Source of the DNA: Sulfitobacter guttiformis
Lineage (GTDB): Bacteria > Pseudomonadota > Alphaproteobacteria > Rhodobacterales > Rhodobacteraceae
Assembly (NCBI RefSeq): GCF_003610455.1
Contig: NZ_RAQK01000002.1
Span: 620,001 to 684,000 of the forward strand
DNA: 64,000 bases
Direction: 5' to 3'
Positions 55,301-64,000 of this stretch are shown here, one piece after another. Within the stretch, counting starts at the first letter, position 1. Each line of letters opens with the position of its first letter. The translations under genes were made by a program, and so were the position numbers. Under the pieces are notes generated by a model. It was not told where the DNA came from. It was given only the letters and a program-made list of their open reading frames with translations, and did not search any database.

Positions 55301-55789
55301 ATGACAAAGAACACCCATGACTCCGATGTCGCATTTATCCGCGCATTGGCCGAACTTCTCAACGAAAACGATCTGACGGAATTGCAGGTTAAACGCGATT
55401 ATGCCGAGGATGACAGCCTGAATGTGCGCGTCTCCCGCAAACCGCCCCAGCAAATTATGGCAGCACAGGCCGTTTCTCAGGCCCCTATGACCTCTGCGTC
55501 CGCACCTGCGGCTGTTACCTCGGCACCTGCTCAGCCGGCTGATCCCTCTGCTGATCCCGGCGCGGTGTCCTCGCCAATGGTCGGCACCGTCTATACCTCG
55601 CCAGAGCCGGGTGCGCCTGCATTCATCACGGTCGGCACAAAAGTTTCCGAAGGTGATACATTGCTCATCGTTGAAGCGATGAAAACCATGAACCACATCC
55701 CCGCCCCCCGTGGCGGCACCGTAAAACGTATTCTGGTCGAAGACGGGGCTGCCGTCGAATTCGGCTCACCGCTTGTGATCCTCGAATAA
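55301..55789 (+). CDS. accB: Acetyl-CoA carboxylase biotin carboxyl carrier protein
   Basis: 162 aa. An N-terminal helical region (about 1-60) and an Ala/Pro-rich linker precede the biotinyl domain with the biotin site Lys in [10 protein letters not shown] and the thumb region [18 protein letters not shown]. It shuttles carboxybiotin between AccC and the carboxyltransferase to form malonyl-CoA. It is followed by accC 12 bases later. Confidence 0.96.
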   Translation: MTKNTHDSDVAFIRALAELLNENDLTELQVKRDYAEDDSLNVRVSRKPPQQIMAAQAVSQAPMTSASAPAAVTSAPAQPADPSADPGAVSSPMVGTVYTSPEPGAPAFITVGTKVSEGDTLLIVEAMKTMNHIPAPRGGTVKRILVEDGAAVEFGSPLVILE

Positions 55790-55801
55790 GGGGGACCCAC
55801 C

Positions 55802-57154
55802 ATGTTCAATAAAATTCTGGTCGCCAACCGTGGTGAAATCGCCCTGCGCGTTATCCGTGCTGCACGGGAAATGGGCATTGCTTCTGTTGCTGTGCATTCC
55901 ACTGCTGACAGTGACGCGATGCATGTGCGTATGGCGGATGAGAGCGTCTGCATAGGCCCTCCTTCGTCGCAACAATCGTACCTCAGCATTCCTGCGATCA
56001 TCGCCGCCTGCGAAATTACCGGCGCCGAGGCGATCCACCCCGGCTACGGCTTCTTGTCGGAAAATGCGGGCTTTGTGCAAGTGATTGAAGATCACGGCCT
56101 CACGTTCATCGGGCCCACTGCCGAGCATATCCGCGTGATGGGCGATAAAATTACCGCTAAGGACACCATGAAAGCGCTCGGTGTTCCTTGTGTTCCCGGT
56201 TCCGATGGTGGTGTGCCTACACTCGAAGATGCAAAACGTATCGGCGAGGAAGTCGGGTATCCTGTGATCATCAAGGCCACTGCTGGCGGTGGTGGCAAGG
56301 GCATGAAAGTGGCGCATTCCGCCAAAGACATGGAAAAAGCCTACCAGACGGCACGCGCGGAAGGGAAATCGAACTTCGGCAATGACGAAGTCTACATCGA
56401 GAAATATCTTACGACTCCGCGCCACATCGAAATACAGGTTTTTGGAGACGGCAAGGGCCGCGCCGTACATCTGGGAGAACGTGACTGCTCGCTTCAGCGG
56501 CGCCACCAAAAAGTATTCGAAGAAGCACCGGGCCCTACGATTAGCGCTGAAGAGCGTGCGCGGATCGGCAAGGTCTGTGCGGATGCCTGTGCAAACATCA
56601 ATTACATCGGTGCAGGCACAATCGAGTTTCTTTATGAAAACGGCGAGTTTTATTTCATCGAGATGAACACGCGCCTTCAGGTCGAGCACCCCGTGACCGA
56701 AGCCATTTTTGGCGTCGATCTGGTGCGCGAGCAGATCCGTGTAGCCTCAGGGCTGCCGATGTCGTTTCATCAGGATGAACTCAAGATTAACGGCCATGCT
56801 ATCGAGGTTCGGATCAATGCCGAGAAGCTTCCGAATTTCTCGCCCTGCCCTGGCAAGATAACACAGTATCACGCACCTGGCGGTCTTGGTGTGCGAATGG
56901 ATTCCGCGCTCTATGACGGTTATAAAATCCCGCCATATTACGACAGCTTGATCGGGAAACTGATTGTACATGGGCGCGACCGCCCCGAAGCGCTGGCACG
57001 TTTGGGTCGTGCGCTGGGTGAGTTGATCGTGGACGGGGTCGATACCACGGTGCCGTTGTTCCACGCGTTGTTGCAAGAAAAAGATATCCATACCGGCGGA
57101 TACAATATCCACTGGTTGGAGCACTGGCTGGAAACCAACCTCGGGGACGCCTGA
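55802..57154 (+). CDS. accC: Acetyl-CoA carboxylase biotin carboxylase
   Basis: 450 aa, full length. [37 protein letters not shown], the ATP-grasp glycine loop [13 protein letters not shown], and [15 protein letters not shown] (catalytic) are complete. It carboxylates biotin on AccB with ATP and bicarbonate, the first step of fatty-acid synthesis. Operon accB-accC-aat. AAGGGGGAC precedes the ATG. Confidence 0.97.
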   Translation: MFNKILVANRGEIALRVIRAAREMGIASVAVHSTADSDAMHVRMADESVCIGPPSSQQSYLSIPAIIAACEITGAEAIHPGYGFLSENAGFVQVIEDHGLTFIGPTAEHIRVMGDKITAKDTMKALGVPCVPGSDGGVPTLEDAKRIGEEVGYPVIIKATAGGGGKGMKVAHSAKDMEKAYQTARAEGKSNFGNDEVYIEKYLTTPRHIEIQVFGDGKGRAVHLGERDCSLQRRHQKVFEEAPGPTISAEERARIGKVCADACANINYIGAGTIEFLYENGEFYFIEMNTRLQVEHPVTEAIFGVDLVREQIRVASGLPMSFHQDELKINGHAIEVRINAEKLPNFSPCPGKITQYHAPGGLGVRMDSALYDGYKIPPYYDSLIGKLIVHGRDRPEALARLGRALGELIVDGVDTTVPLFHALLQEKDIHTGGYNIHWLEHWLETNLGDA

Positions 57155-57158
57155 ACGC

Positions 57159-57794
57159 ATGACTGAGCTGACGCCGGAGCTGTTGTTGCACGGTTATAGC
57201 GTCGGCATCTTTCCCATGAGCGAAAGCCGCGACGACCCAGAGATTTTCTGGGTCGATCCGCGCAGGCGCGGTATACTACCGCTAGATGGTTTCCACATTT
57301 CGCGCTCATTAAGTCGTGCTATGCGCAACTCGACATGGACCGTTACCATTGATCGCGATTTTGCAGGTGTCGTTGACGGCTGCGCCGATCGCGAGGATAC
57401 ATGGATAAACGCAGAGATACGCACGCTATACACAGCACTGCATGAGCGCGCTCAGGCCCACTCACTCGAAGTGTGGGAGGGGACAGAGTTGGTTGGCGGC
57501 GTTTACGGTGTTGTGCTGGGGTCTGCGTTCTTTGGCGAGTCGATGTTTTCACGGCGGACCAACGCGTCAAAAATTGCTCTCGCTTGTATGGTGGACCGTT
57601 TGCGCAGTGGCGGCTTTACGCTGTTTGACACCCAGTTCATCACCGATCATCTGGCATCTCTGGGAGCCGTCGAAATTACACGCGCCCAGTATCACGCGCA
57701 ACTGGCTGTTGCAAAATTACGGATCGCATCGTTCACCGCATTGCCAGACGCGAAGCCTCAGGACGTGATACAGCGCATGACCCAGATGTCATAG
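57159..57794 (+). CDS. aat: Leucyl/phenylalanyl-tRNA-protein transferase
   Basis: 211 aa. LLLHGYSVGIFPMSESRD, FWVDPRRRGILPLDGFHISR, LVGGVYGVVLGSAFFGESMFSR and LFDTQFITDHLASLGAVEI match the Aat family. It adds Leu or Phe to proteins with N-terminal Lys or Arg, marking them for ClpAP (N-degron pathway). It starts four bases after accC, and its last 37 bases overlap the convergent DUF2155 gene. Confidence 0.95.
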   Translation: MTELTPELLLHGYSVGIFPMSESRDDPEIFWVDPRRRGILPLDGFHISRSLSRAMRNSTWTVTIDRDFAGVVDGCADREDTWINAEIRTLYTALHERAQAHSLEVWEGTELVGGVYGVVLGSAFFGESMFSRRTNASKIALACMVDRLRSGGFTLFDTQFITDHLASLGAVEITRAQYHAQLAVAKLRIASFTALPDAKPQDVIQRMTQMS

Positions 57795-58111
57795 CGCGAA
57801 TGCTCCATCGCGTTGAGTGCGGGCGCTGATGCAATCATCCAGCCGGTAAATACCGTCCCCACGCTTCCGATTTCAGAAACCTCAATTGCCGCGTAAGCAT
57901 CACCAGAAGGGTTTCCTTCGGGATAGCGACATTCGTTCAACACGATTTTCAGGCGGCCGATGCTCGCTATCTGCCCGTTCGGGATCGAAAGATCGACCGT
58001 GGTGCCGGATGTTTTATCCAATGCACGCAAGATCGCGCCACTCCCGTTGTTGGTAGGCTCAGCCATCGCAGTGCCCGCACAAAACATGGCACCAAGGGCG
58101 AGTGCGCGCAT
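57758..58111 (-). CDS. DUF2155 exported protein
   Basis: 117 aa from ATG at 58111 ([19 protein letters not shown] is a signal peptide), overlapping the stop of the NDUFA12-like gene; the frame to 58126 adds five residues without support. AILRALDKTSGTTVDLSIPNG, IVLNECRYPEGNPSGDAYA and FTGWMIASAPALNAMEHSRYDIWV match DUF2155. Function is unknown; it is often found next to NDUFA12-like genes. Its 3' end overlaps aat tail to tail. Confidence 0.9.
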   Translation of the reverse strand: MRALALGAMFCAGTAMAEPTNNGSGAILRALDKTSGTTVDLSIPNGQIASIGRLKIVLNECRYPEGNPSGDAYAAIEVSEIGSVGTVFTGWMIASAPALNAMEHSRYDIWVMRCITS

Positions 58112-58494
58112 CACTCGGGACTCCACGCCTCATAATCACCACGGTCTGCCGGTTTCTCGCGGCGGATCGAACCACTCGGCGCATAAGCGAGCATTGTTCC
58201 GGTGAGGTTCTCCTGATGCGGTTTCTCCCATACCTTATGCACCATCGGCTGGTCGGTCGGTGGGGCGTCGTAGGTGCGGTGCATCCAGCCGTGCCAATCT
58301 GGGCTGATCCGGCTTGCCTCGATCTCGCCGTTGAAGATTACCCAACGTTTGCTGTCATCGGCATTGCGGTAATAAATGTTGCCCTGATCATCCTCGCCCA
58401 CCTTCTCGCCCTTGCGCCACGTAAACAGCTGGGTGTTGAGGGTTTGGCCGTTCCACCAGGTAAAGGCCTTGAGCAAGTTGTTGATCAGTCCCAT
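58111..58494 (-). CDS. NDUFA12-family NADH:ubiquinone oxidoreductase accessory subunit
   Basis: 127 aa. [48 protein letters not shown] and [13 protein letters not shown] match the mitochondrial NDUFA12/B17.2 family, an accessory subunit of complex I kept in alphaproteobacteria. It sits on the hydrophilic arm. Two-gene operon with DUF2155. Confidence 0.94.
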   Translation of the reverse strand: MGLINNLLKAFTWWNGQTLNTQLFTWRKGEKVGEDDQGNIYYRNADDSKRWVIFNGEIEASRISPDWHGWMHRTYDAPPTDQPMVHKVWEKPHQENLTGTMLAYAPSGSIRREKPADRGDYEAWSPE

Positions 58495-58558
58495 AGTCGT
58501 ATCCCTTATGCAGTTATTCCTGATATGGCGTATCAGCGGTTAAAGGTCTAGGGCCGAG

Positions 58559-58915
58559 TTAGGCAACAACCAGCGCAGTCACCTCAATTTCGATGCGGTA
58601 TTTGGGGTCGATCAGGCCGCATTCGATCATCGTCGCTGCGGGCGGGTTCGCACCGAAAGTCTCTGACAACACAGGAAAGCAAGGCGCAAATTCTGCTCGG
58701 TCAGGCAGCATATAGGTGACGCGCACCACGTGGGCCATGTCGCTTCCCGCCTGTTCGAGCGCGTCCCTAATTACGCGCAGGGCATCGCGGCACTGTGTCA
58801 CCACGTCATCGCCCTGCCCGACGGTTCCCGCAACATGGACAAAACCTCCCGCCACAACCGCGCGGCAATAGCCCAGCTTCGCTTCGAATTCGCCGCCTGA
58901 ATGGATACGCTTCAT
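58559..58915 (-). CDS. RidA/YjgF-family enamine/imine deaminase
   Basis: 118 aa from ATG at 58915 (MKRIHSGGEFEAK), which overlaps the methyltransferase stop as ATGA. Motifs: VAGGFVHVAGTVGQ, DALRVIRDALEQAGSD, VVRVTYMLPDRAEFAPCF and NPPAATMIECGLIDPKYRIEIEV. RidA proteins hydrolyse reactive enamines such as 2-aminoacrylate. The catalytic Arg position appears to be filled by residues near CGLIDP, so activity is less certain than in archetypal RidA. Confidence 0.88.
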   Translation of the reverse strand: MKRIHSGGEFEAKLGYCRAVVAGGFVHVAGTVGQGDDVVTQCRDALRVIRDALEQAGSDMAHVVRVTYMLPDRAEFAPCFPVLSETFGANPPAATMIECGLIDPKYRIEIEVTALVVA

Positions 58916-59748
58916 GTCTGTTCTACCTTCTCGAAAATAAGACAATCCTGATAATCTTTTAGCCCCTGCTGGCCACGCCAGCTTCCGGGGTTAACTTTTG
59001 AAATGCGGGCGCCGTGTTGCGCCGCGAGCGCCTCCCAGAATGCGAGGGAGTAACCAACTGCCATCTCCGGTTCTTCCATCCGCTCGATAAATGCCGCACC
59101 TATCCTGTGCTGGAAGGCAAAGTGTGCCTGCGGTGGAATGTCATCGTCCACCAGGAACGTCGTGAAGTAGGCCTTTCCAGTACTGTCCATCACCCGCATG
59201 GATTGCGCAAAATAGGCGCGGGTTTCTGCCTCCAGCAGATGGGTGTAGACCGACACAGCAATGAGCAAATCAAAGCTTTTGTCGGGATAGGGAAACACAT
59301 AAGCGCAAGGATCGATCCTGCCGCGGGGATTGTAGAAGGGGTTGAAAATATCTGCATGGGTAAAATGGTACCCATCGCGTTCGGATAGTTTTTTCTGACA
59401 CCATAAAATGCCATACTTTACGATATCGAAACCGGAATAACGCACATCGCTGCCTGCACGCCTTAATGCGGTGGCAATACGCCCGATGCCACAACCGATG
59501 TCTAGTATCCTTACGCCTTCGCCCAATGTGAAGTCACGCCTCAAGGCGACAACCAACTCGTCCCCCTGACTGATAAAATCACCATCAGCGGCATAATTTA
59601 GCGCCTTGGGTGGTGCATCCGTCCCGTCCAACCACGAAGTCCGCGCCATCACACCCGATACAACTGGCGCGACGACAGCATATTTCAAACGCCGAAACGC
59701 CAATGCAGCAGCGCGCACCATAGCCGGTTTTCCGCGTGTGAAATGCAT
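58912..59748 (-). CDS. Class I SAM-dependent methyltransferase
   Basis: 278 aa. The SAM loop is VRILDIGCGIGRIATALRR (about residues 79-97), followed by YSGFDIVKYGILWCQKKL, a Tyr/Pro-rich insertion (FYNPRGRIDPCAYVFPYPD) and FDLLIAVSVYTHLLEAETR. The methyl acceptor is unknown. It overlaps the RidA gene by four bases. The short basic leader before residue 40 may bind a membrane or polymer. Confidence 0.85.
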   Translation of the reverse strand: MHFTRGKPAMVRAAALAFRRLKYAVVAPVVSGVMARTSWLDGTDAPPKALNYAADGDFISQGDELVVALRRDFTLGEGVRILDIGCGIGRIATALRRAGSDVRYSGFDIVKYGILWCQKKLSERDGYHFTHADIFNPFYNPRGRIDPCAYVFPYPDKSFDLLIAVSVYTHLLEAETRAYFAQSMRVMDSTGKAYFTTFLVDDDIPPQAHFAFQHRIGAAFIERMEEPEMAVGYSLAFWEALAAQHGARISKVNPGSWRGQQGLKDYQDCLIFEKVEQT

Positions 59749-59768
59749 CTTCCTATTCCTACCTCACG

Positions 59769-59797
59769 AAAAAGGCAGACCAACGCGGCCTGCCTTT
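59769..59797 (-). terminator. Terminator after clpX
   Basis: AAAGGCAG (59771-59778) pairs with CTGCCTTT (59790-59797); on the minus strand a TTTTT run follows. It lies 30 bases after the clpX stop and before the methyltransferase gene. Confidence 0.8.
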
Positions 59798-59826
59798 CTC
59801 TTGTTCAAAATGTCCTGCTTCACAGA

Positions 59827-61092
59827 TCAGCCTGCTGTGGCCGGCTCTTTTTCGGCATCGGCATGGATCATCAACGGCTTCGCATCTGATGTCACAGCCT
59901 CTTCGTTCACAACGACCTCTGTAACGCTGTCCAATCCTGGCAGATCGAACATCGTATCGAGCAATATATCCTCGAGGATCGAACGCAAACCACGCGCACC
60001 GGTTTTGCGCAGGATCGCCCGCTTGGCGATTGCTGTGAGCGCGTCGTCGGTGAAGGTCAGTTGAGTGTCCTCCAGCTCGAAAAGGCGCTGGTACTGCTTG
60101 ACCAATGCATTCTTTGGCTTCGTCAAAATTGTGACCAAAGCATCCTCATCCAGATCTTCAAGCGTGGCCAAAACCGGCAGACGGCCTACAAATTCCGGGA
60201 TCAGTCCAAACTTTAGCAGGTCTTCCGGCTCCAGATCGGTGAAAATCTCGCCGATGCCACGTGCATCCTGATCGCGTACATCTGCACCAAACCCCATAGC
60301 GGAGCCTTTGCCCCGAGCAGCAATAATCTTGTCCAGACCGGCAAACGCACCACCGCAGATAAACAGGATGTTGGTTGTGTCCACCTGCAGGAATTCTTGC
60401 TGTGGATGCTTACGCCCGCCTTGCGGCGGAACGGAGGCTACGGTCCCCTCCATGAGCTTCAGCAATGCCTGCTGTACACCCTCACCTGATACATCACGGG
60501 TGATCGAAGGATTTTCGGACTTGCGCGTAATCTTGTCTACTTCGTCGATATAGACGATGCCGCGCTGCGCCCGTTCAACGTTATATTCAGACGCTTGAAG
60601 CAACTTGAGAATGATGTTCTCGACATCCTCGCCCACATAACCGGCCTCGGTCAGTGTGGTTGCGTCGGCCATCGTGAAAGGCACATCAAGAATTCGCGCT
60701 AACGTTTGCGCCAGCAACGTTTTGCCGCAGCCTGTGGGGCCCATGAGCAAAATGTTGGATTTCGCCAGCTCGATATCGCCGCCTTTTTGGGCGTGGTTGA
60801 GCCGTTTGTAGTGGTTGTGCACAGCCACCGAAAGCACACGTTTTGCTGTTGCCTGACCGATGACATAGTCGTCCAGCACATCACAGATGTCCTTCGGCGT
60901 TGGCACGCCATCCGTTGCCTTCAGGCCGGATGCCTTTGTTTCTTCACGGATAATATCCATGCACAGCTCGACGCACTCATCACAGATGAACACGGTCGGC
61001 CCTGCGATCAACTTGCGAACCTCATGCTGGCTCTTGCCGCAGAAGCTGCAATAGAGTGTGTTTTTGCTGTCGCCGCTGGTTGAATTGGCCAT
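59827..61092 (-). CDS. clpX: ClpX, ATP-dependent unfoldase of the ClpXP protease
   Basis: 421 aa from ATG at 61092 ([15 protein letters not shown]). The N-terminal zinc finger holds Cys at 15, 18, 37 and 40. Walker A is [12 protein letters not shown], Walker [11 protein letters not shown], and the pore loop is in the GYVGEDVEN region. The IGF-type ClpP contact appears as [10 protein letters not shown] upstream. It unfolds tagged substrates and feeds them to ClpP, whose gene precedes it. Confidence 0.97.
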   Translation of the reverse strand: MANSTSGDSKNTLYCSFCGKSQHEVRKLIAGPTVFICDECVELCMDIIREETKASGLKATDGVPTPKDICDVLDDYVIGQATAKRVLSVAVHNHYKRLNHAQKGGDIELAKSNILLMGPTGCGKTLLAQTLARILDVPFTMADATTLTEAGYVGEDVENIILKLLQASEYNVERAQRGIVYIDEVDKITRKSENPSITRDVSGEGVQQALLKLMEGTVASVPPQGGRKHPQQEFLQVDTTNILFICGGAFAGLDKIIAARGKGSAMGFGADVRDQDARGIGEIFTDLEPEDLLKFGLIPEFVGRLPVLATLEDLDEDALVTILTKPKNALVKQYQRLFELEDTQLTFTDDALTAIAKRAILRKTGARGLRSILEDILLDTMFDLPGLDSVTEVVVNEEAVTSDAKPLMIHADAEKEPATAG

Positions 61093-61222
61093 GTGAGCCC
61101 TTTCAGGTCTAATGCTTGTAAGTGACACCCAAAATCGGGTGCAACATATCGAATTGCGGATCACACTAAGTCACGCATTGCGGTCCTGCAATCGCATAAA
61201 CCGCCAAGCGCGCTGTTGTGAC

Positions 61223-61873
61223 TTACTTGCCCTTCTTGGGCTTGGGCGCTGTTTTATCGTCTTGCTTGCCACGGTTCTCGACGATCTCGTCGATGTGGCC
61301 CCAATCTTTTGCTTCTTCAGCGGTCATCCATTTGTCACGGTCCAGCGCCTTTTGAACCGTCTCATAGTCCTGACCGGTATGCTTGACATAAAGCTGATAC
61401 ATCCGCTCGCGGGTTTGTTCGATGTGGCGGGCGGAAATCAGTATATCTGCCGCAACGCCCTGCGATCCACCCGAAGGTTGATGGATCATCACTTCGGAGT
61501 TCGGCAGCGAGAAGCGCATACCTTTTTCGCCACCGACCGCAATAACCGACCCCATCGAGGCCGCCATACCGCAGATCAATGTCGATACTTTCGGACGGAT
61601 GTATTGCATTGTGTCATAGATCGACAGCCCCGCCGATACCTCGCCGCCGGGTGAGTTGATGTACATGCTGATTTCTTTGGACGGATTCTCGGATTCGAGG
61701 TGCAGCAACTGTGCAACGATCAGGTGGCTCATGCCGCTGTGGATCGGGCCATTGATGAACACAATCCGCTCTTTAAGCAGGCGCGAGAAGATATCATAGG
61801 CGCGCTCGCCGCGGGCTGTCTGCTCCACAACCATTGGAACAAGGTTCATGTATGTCTCGACGGGATCTTGCAT
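61223..61873 (-). CDS. clpP: ClpP, ATP-dependent Clp protease proteolytic subunit
   Basis: 216 aa from ATG at 61873 ([15 protein letters not shown]), with GAAGGCAGAG ahead; the upstream [10 protein letters not shown] extension has no site. Catalytic triad: Ser in [14 protein letters not shown], His in [12 protein letters not shown], Asp after [17 protein letters not shown] and [17 protein letters not shown] are standard. A short Lys-rich tail ([10 protein letters not shown]) is extra. It is in the same orientation as clpX, 130 bases apart. Confidence 0.97.
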   Translation of the reverse strand: MQDPVETYMNLVPMVVEQTARGERAYDIFSRLLKERIVFINGPIHSGMSHLIVAQLLHLESENPSKEISMYINSPGGEVSAGLSIYDTMQYIRPKVSTLICGMAASMGSVIAVGGEKGMRFSLPNSEVMIHQPSGGSQGVAADILISARHIEQTRERMYQLYVKHTGQDYETVQKALDRDKWMTAEEAKDWGHIDEIVENRGKQDDKTAPKPKKGK

Positions 61874-62022
61874 ATGCTCTGCCTTCAGATGGGAATTGAA
61901 CGGGACCATACCCGCCACTTGTTACCACAAGATTAGTCCCGCCAACGGGGAGCTTCAAGGGGGGCTGACAGACGATTGCCCGCTTGGTTGAACTGGCGCG
62001 GCGCAGAACTATCTCGCGGCGT

Positions 62023-63231
62023 ATGAATAAACACATATCCCCCTTCCCGCCCAGCGCCGCCGCCGCTTATGCGCGGCTTGCAGAATTTGCACCCTATGCC
62101 GGCCAGGATTATGCCAAAAAGCGAAATTTTGATCTGGGCGGTGCGGTTTCGGGCGGGCCAAGTGCGCACAGTCATGTTTCGACGCTGTCGCCGTATTTAC
62201 GGATGAAACTGCTTGATGAGGGCGATGTCTCCCGCGCAGTATTGAACCAGATGACGCCGGGTGCCGCAGATAAGTTCATCGCCGAAGTGTGGTGGCGCAC
62301 CTACTGGAAGGGATGGATGGAGCAGCGGCCCACAGTCTGGACAGCCTACCGCGACGATCTGGCGCGCCTACACAACGAGGTCCAGACCCAGTCAGGACTG
62401 CGACAGCGCTGGGAGGCTGCCTGTCTGGGCGAAACAGGCATCGACCCATTCGATCACTGGGCGCGGGAGCTGGCGCAAACCGGCTATCTGCACAACCATG
62501 CGCGCATGTGGTTTGCCTCGATCTGGATCTTCACGCTTAAGTTGCCTTGGCAATTAGGCGCGGACTTCTTCCTGCGGCATTTGCTTGATGGCGATGCGGC
62601 AGTAAATACGCTCAGTTGGCGCTGGGTTGCAGGGATTCAGACGCAGGGCAAAACCTATCTCGCGGAAGCTTCAAACATTGCCAAATTCACCGATGGGCGG
62701 TTCATAGGCGTTAAAGGGCTCGCGGACAGTGCCGTTCCGGTCACCGCGCCCGCCCAGCCAAATCGACAGGAGATTGCGCAAATTGCTCCCTATGACGGCG
62801 CTCCGGCTGACCGTGTGGGCTTGCTGTTGCACTCGGACGATATCGTAGCACCACCTTTAGACGCTTTGGGCGTCACCCCCGTTAGCACTGCTTATCTGGA
62901 CTGCACTACAGCACAAAGCCCATGGCGAACTGCATCGATGGTTACGGATTTCAGAAAGGCTTTGGTACACGACCTTACGACACAGGCAATGATGCTTGAC
63001 GCAGATGTCTCCGTTTCGGACTGGGCCTCGGCACAAGGACTGGACCGGATTATCACGCCCCATGCCCCTGTCGGTGCGGTGCGTAGCGCGCTGCGCCACG
63101 TGCGCAAGGCGGGCACGGTGCCCGTGACGGAGATCCGCCGACCGATTGATAGCGCTGCATGGCCTCTCGCAACCGCCGGTTTCTTTAAGTTCCGTGCCCA
63201 CATACCGGAATTACTCGAACAATTTGGGTAG
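62023..63231 (+). CDS. Photolyase/cryptochrome-like FAD-binding protein with domains in swapped order
   Basis: 402 aa from ATG at 62023 (MNKHISPFPPSAAAA); ATGs are absent between that and 61984. Residues about 15-235 form the photolyase FAD-binding domain: HSHVSTLSPYLRMKLLDEGD, AEVWWRTYWKGWMEQRP, TGYLHNHARMWFASIW, NTLSWRWVAGIQTQGKTYLA. The N-terminal antenna domain of normal photolyases is absent. Instead, residues 255-400 look like a Rossmann antenna domain (VGLLLHSDDI, DWASAQGLDRIITPHAPVGA, EIRRPIDSAAWPLATAGFFK). DNA repair or light sensing is inferred. Divergent from clpP. Confidence 0.82.
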   Translation: MNKHISPFPPSAAAAYARLAEFAPYAGQDYAKKRNFDLGGAVSGGPSAHSHVSTLSPYLRMKLLDEGDVSRAVLNQMTPGAADKFIAEVWWRTYWKGWMEQRPTVWTAYRDDLARLHNEVQTQSGLRQRWEAACLGETGIDPFDHWARELAQTGYLHNHARMWFASIWIFTLKLPWQLGADFFLRHLLDGDAAVNTLSWRWVAGIQTQGKTYLAEASNIAKFTDGRFIGVKGLADSAVPVTAPAQPNRQEIAQIAPYDGAPADRVGLLLHSDDIVAPPLDALGVTPVSTAYLDCTTAQSPWRTASMVTDFRKALVHDLTTQAMMLDADVSVSDWASAQGLDRIITPHAPVGAVRSALRHVRKAGTVPVTEIRRPIDSAAWPLATAGFFKFRAHIPELLEQFG

Positions 63232-63259
63232 AATATGCTTCACAGGCCCAATTCGGATT

Positions 63260-63299
63260 GCGTCATGTTATTGTAATTCAACCGTCATAAATCTGTGAC
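63260..63299 (+). promoter_or_regulatory. Four PHO-box half-sites at 11-bp spacing upstream of phoX
   Basis: GCGTCAT (63260-63266), TTGTAAT (63271-63277), CCGTCAT (63282-63288) and CTGTGAC (63293-63299) recur with exact 11-base spacing, matching the PhoB consensus CTGTCAT-N4-CTGTCAT. The downstream pair is the better match. The phoX ATG lies 48 bases later. Predicts induction in phosphate limitation. Confidence 0.78.
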
Positions 63300-63347
63300 G
63301 GAATCACGGGAAAAAGCAGCGACCGTAATGCGAGCCTGGAGCAAGCC

Positions 63348-64000
63348 ATGAACCGTAAATCCATCTTGAACGATCCGACAATCGGCAACAGGGCCGAAGC
63401 CTTTGAGGCATTCGACGACATCCCCACAAACCCCCATCTGAGCCGTACAATTGGCGAAGTTGTCGCCGCACGCTATTCGCGCCGCGATATGTTCAAGGGA
63501 TCGCTTGCGGTAACCGCCACAACCGCGTTGTTTGGAACCTCAGCCATGATCGCGCCCAAGCAGGCAGCGGCGGCGGGCACCTCGCGCTATAACTTCACTG
63601 AGCTCGAGTGGGGCAATGATTCGATGCACCACGTAGCCGAAGGATATGACGCCGAAATCTTGCTGCGCTGGGGCGATCCTATTACTGCTGATGCGCCAGA
63701 ATTCGACGTGATGAACCAGACCGCAGCGGCACAACTGACGCAGTTCGGGTATAACAACGACTACGTAGGTTTTACGGCGCTCAACGATGCCGGCACCCGT
63801 GGTTTGCTGTGCGTAAACCACGAATACACCAACGAGGAGGTCATGTTTCCCGGTCTGGTGCGCCCCGAAGGCGAGGCCTTTGCAAACATCACGCCCGAGC
63901 AGATCGACATCGAGATGGCCGCCCATGGGGGCACAGTTGTGGAAATCGAGAAAGAAACAACCGGTGAATGGCGCGTAGAGCGCAATGGCCAATACAACCG
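63348..64000 (+). CDS. phoX: PhoX-family alkaline phosphatase (N-terminal part, cut by window end)
   Basis: The first 217 codons are present and the frame is open to the window end. A twin-arginine signal (YSRRDMFKGSLAVTATTALF) comes late, after about 45 residues, as usual in this family. Following are FTELEWGNDSMHHVAEGYDA, LLRWGDPI, YVGFTALNDAGTRGLLCVNHEYTNEE, all typical of PhoX (DUF839). PhoX enzymes use calcium and iron and release phosphate from organic esters in seawater. PHO-box sites lie upstream. Confidence 0.93.
   Translation, partial: MNRKSILNDPTIGNRAEAFEAFDDIPTNPHLSRTIGEVVAARYSRRDMFKGSLAVTATTALFGTSAMIAPKQAAAAGTSRYNFTELEWGNDSMHHVAEGYDAEILLRWGDPITADAPEFDVMNQTAAAQLTQFGYNNDYVGFTALNDAGTRGLLCVNHEYTNEEVMFPGLVRPEGEAFANITPEQIDIEMAAHGGTVVEIEKETTGEWRVERNGQYN

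Noticed and set aside
54468..55304. 278-codon forward frame opposite the acyl-CoA ligase
   Set aside because: Antisense to a complete ANL enzyme; the predicted product is His/Arg-rich with no domain.
55766..56689. 307-codon minus-strand frame opposite accC
   Set aside because: Antisense to accC, whose motifs are complete.
1..64000. tRNA, rRNA, IS elements or integrase next to the GTA cluster
   Set aside because: No cloverleaf, rRNA segment, transposase or attachment-site repeat was recognised by eye; GTA clusters do not need attachment sites.

Overview
The window looks like chromosomal DNA of a marine alphaproteobacterium in the Rhodobacteraceae (Roseobacter group). The evidence is a complete RcGTA-type gene transfer agent cluster, a pyruvate dehydrogenase operon whose E1-beta carries its own lipoyl domain, an NDUFA12-like complex I accessory protein, a GapR/DUF2312 protein, ScfR-like regulation, and moderately high GC. 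I cannot name the genus from sequence alone. No rRNA, tRNA, CRISPR array, IS element or integrase was recognised.

Layout. 1-5.2 kb: tail of an unknown gene, an M23 peptidase/bactofilin morphogenesis pair, two cyclophilin-type prolyl isomerases, pgk and an FtsB-like protein. 5.2-9.2 kb: pdhA-pdhB-pdhC, with a perfect 26-bp palindrome in front and a strong terminator behind; no lpd (E3) gene is present. 9.2-10 kb: cysE. 10.0-24.5 kb (minus strand): a 17-gene GTA structural cluster running from g1 (24.5 kb) to g15, plus a DUF7742-type gene. Every frame is intact and most genes overlap by a few bases. 24.7-30.8 kb (minus): the fatty-acid block fabD - lipoprotein - fabG - acpP - (GNAT) - fabF - mltG. 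30.9-33.5 kb: a cytochrome b561-YceI fusion facing a stand-alone periplasmic YceI, and a small membrane protein. 33.7-36.6 kb: rpsF-rpsR-rplI, a lipoprotein lytic transglycosylase and an alternative oxidase. 36.7-40.4 kb: trigger factor, GapR, a small membrane protein, a two-gene YeeE/YedE sulfur-transport pair and a DUF442 phosphatase-like protein.

40.5-46.6 kb (minus): an orphan FliM/FliN-like protein, then a signalling block made of an ScfR-like regulator, a lone receiver, a two-TM protein and an SLC5-histidine kinase fusion. It is divergent from a five-gene branched-chain/amide-type ABC importer (46.9-52.2 kb). 52.4-57.8 kb: an RTX protein with a 10-G tract, an acyl-CoA ligase, accB-accC and aat. 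57.8-63.2 kb: DUF2155, NDUFA12-like, RidA, a methyltransferase, clpX and clpP, with a divergent photolyase-like protein whose two domains appear to be in swapped order. The window ends in a PhoX-family phosphatase preceded by four PHO-box half-sites at exact 11-bp spacing.

Functional themes are acetyl-CoA supply and fatty-acid synthesis (PDH, Acc, Fab), envelope shape and peptidoglycan turnover (M23, bactofilin, MltG, SLT), respiration side-branches (AOX, b561-YceI, NDUFA12), protein quality control (Tig, ClpXP, Aat, PPIases) and horizontal gene exchange (GTA). Where a start codon was moved from the longest possible frame, the reason is stated in the entry. All functional statements rest on reading motifs by eye; no database search was run.
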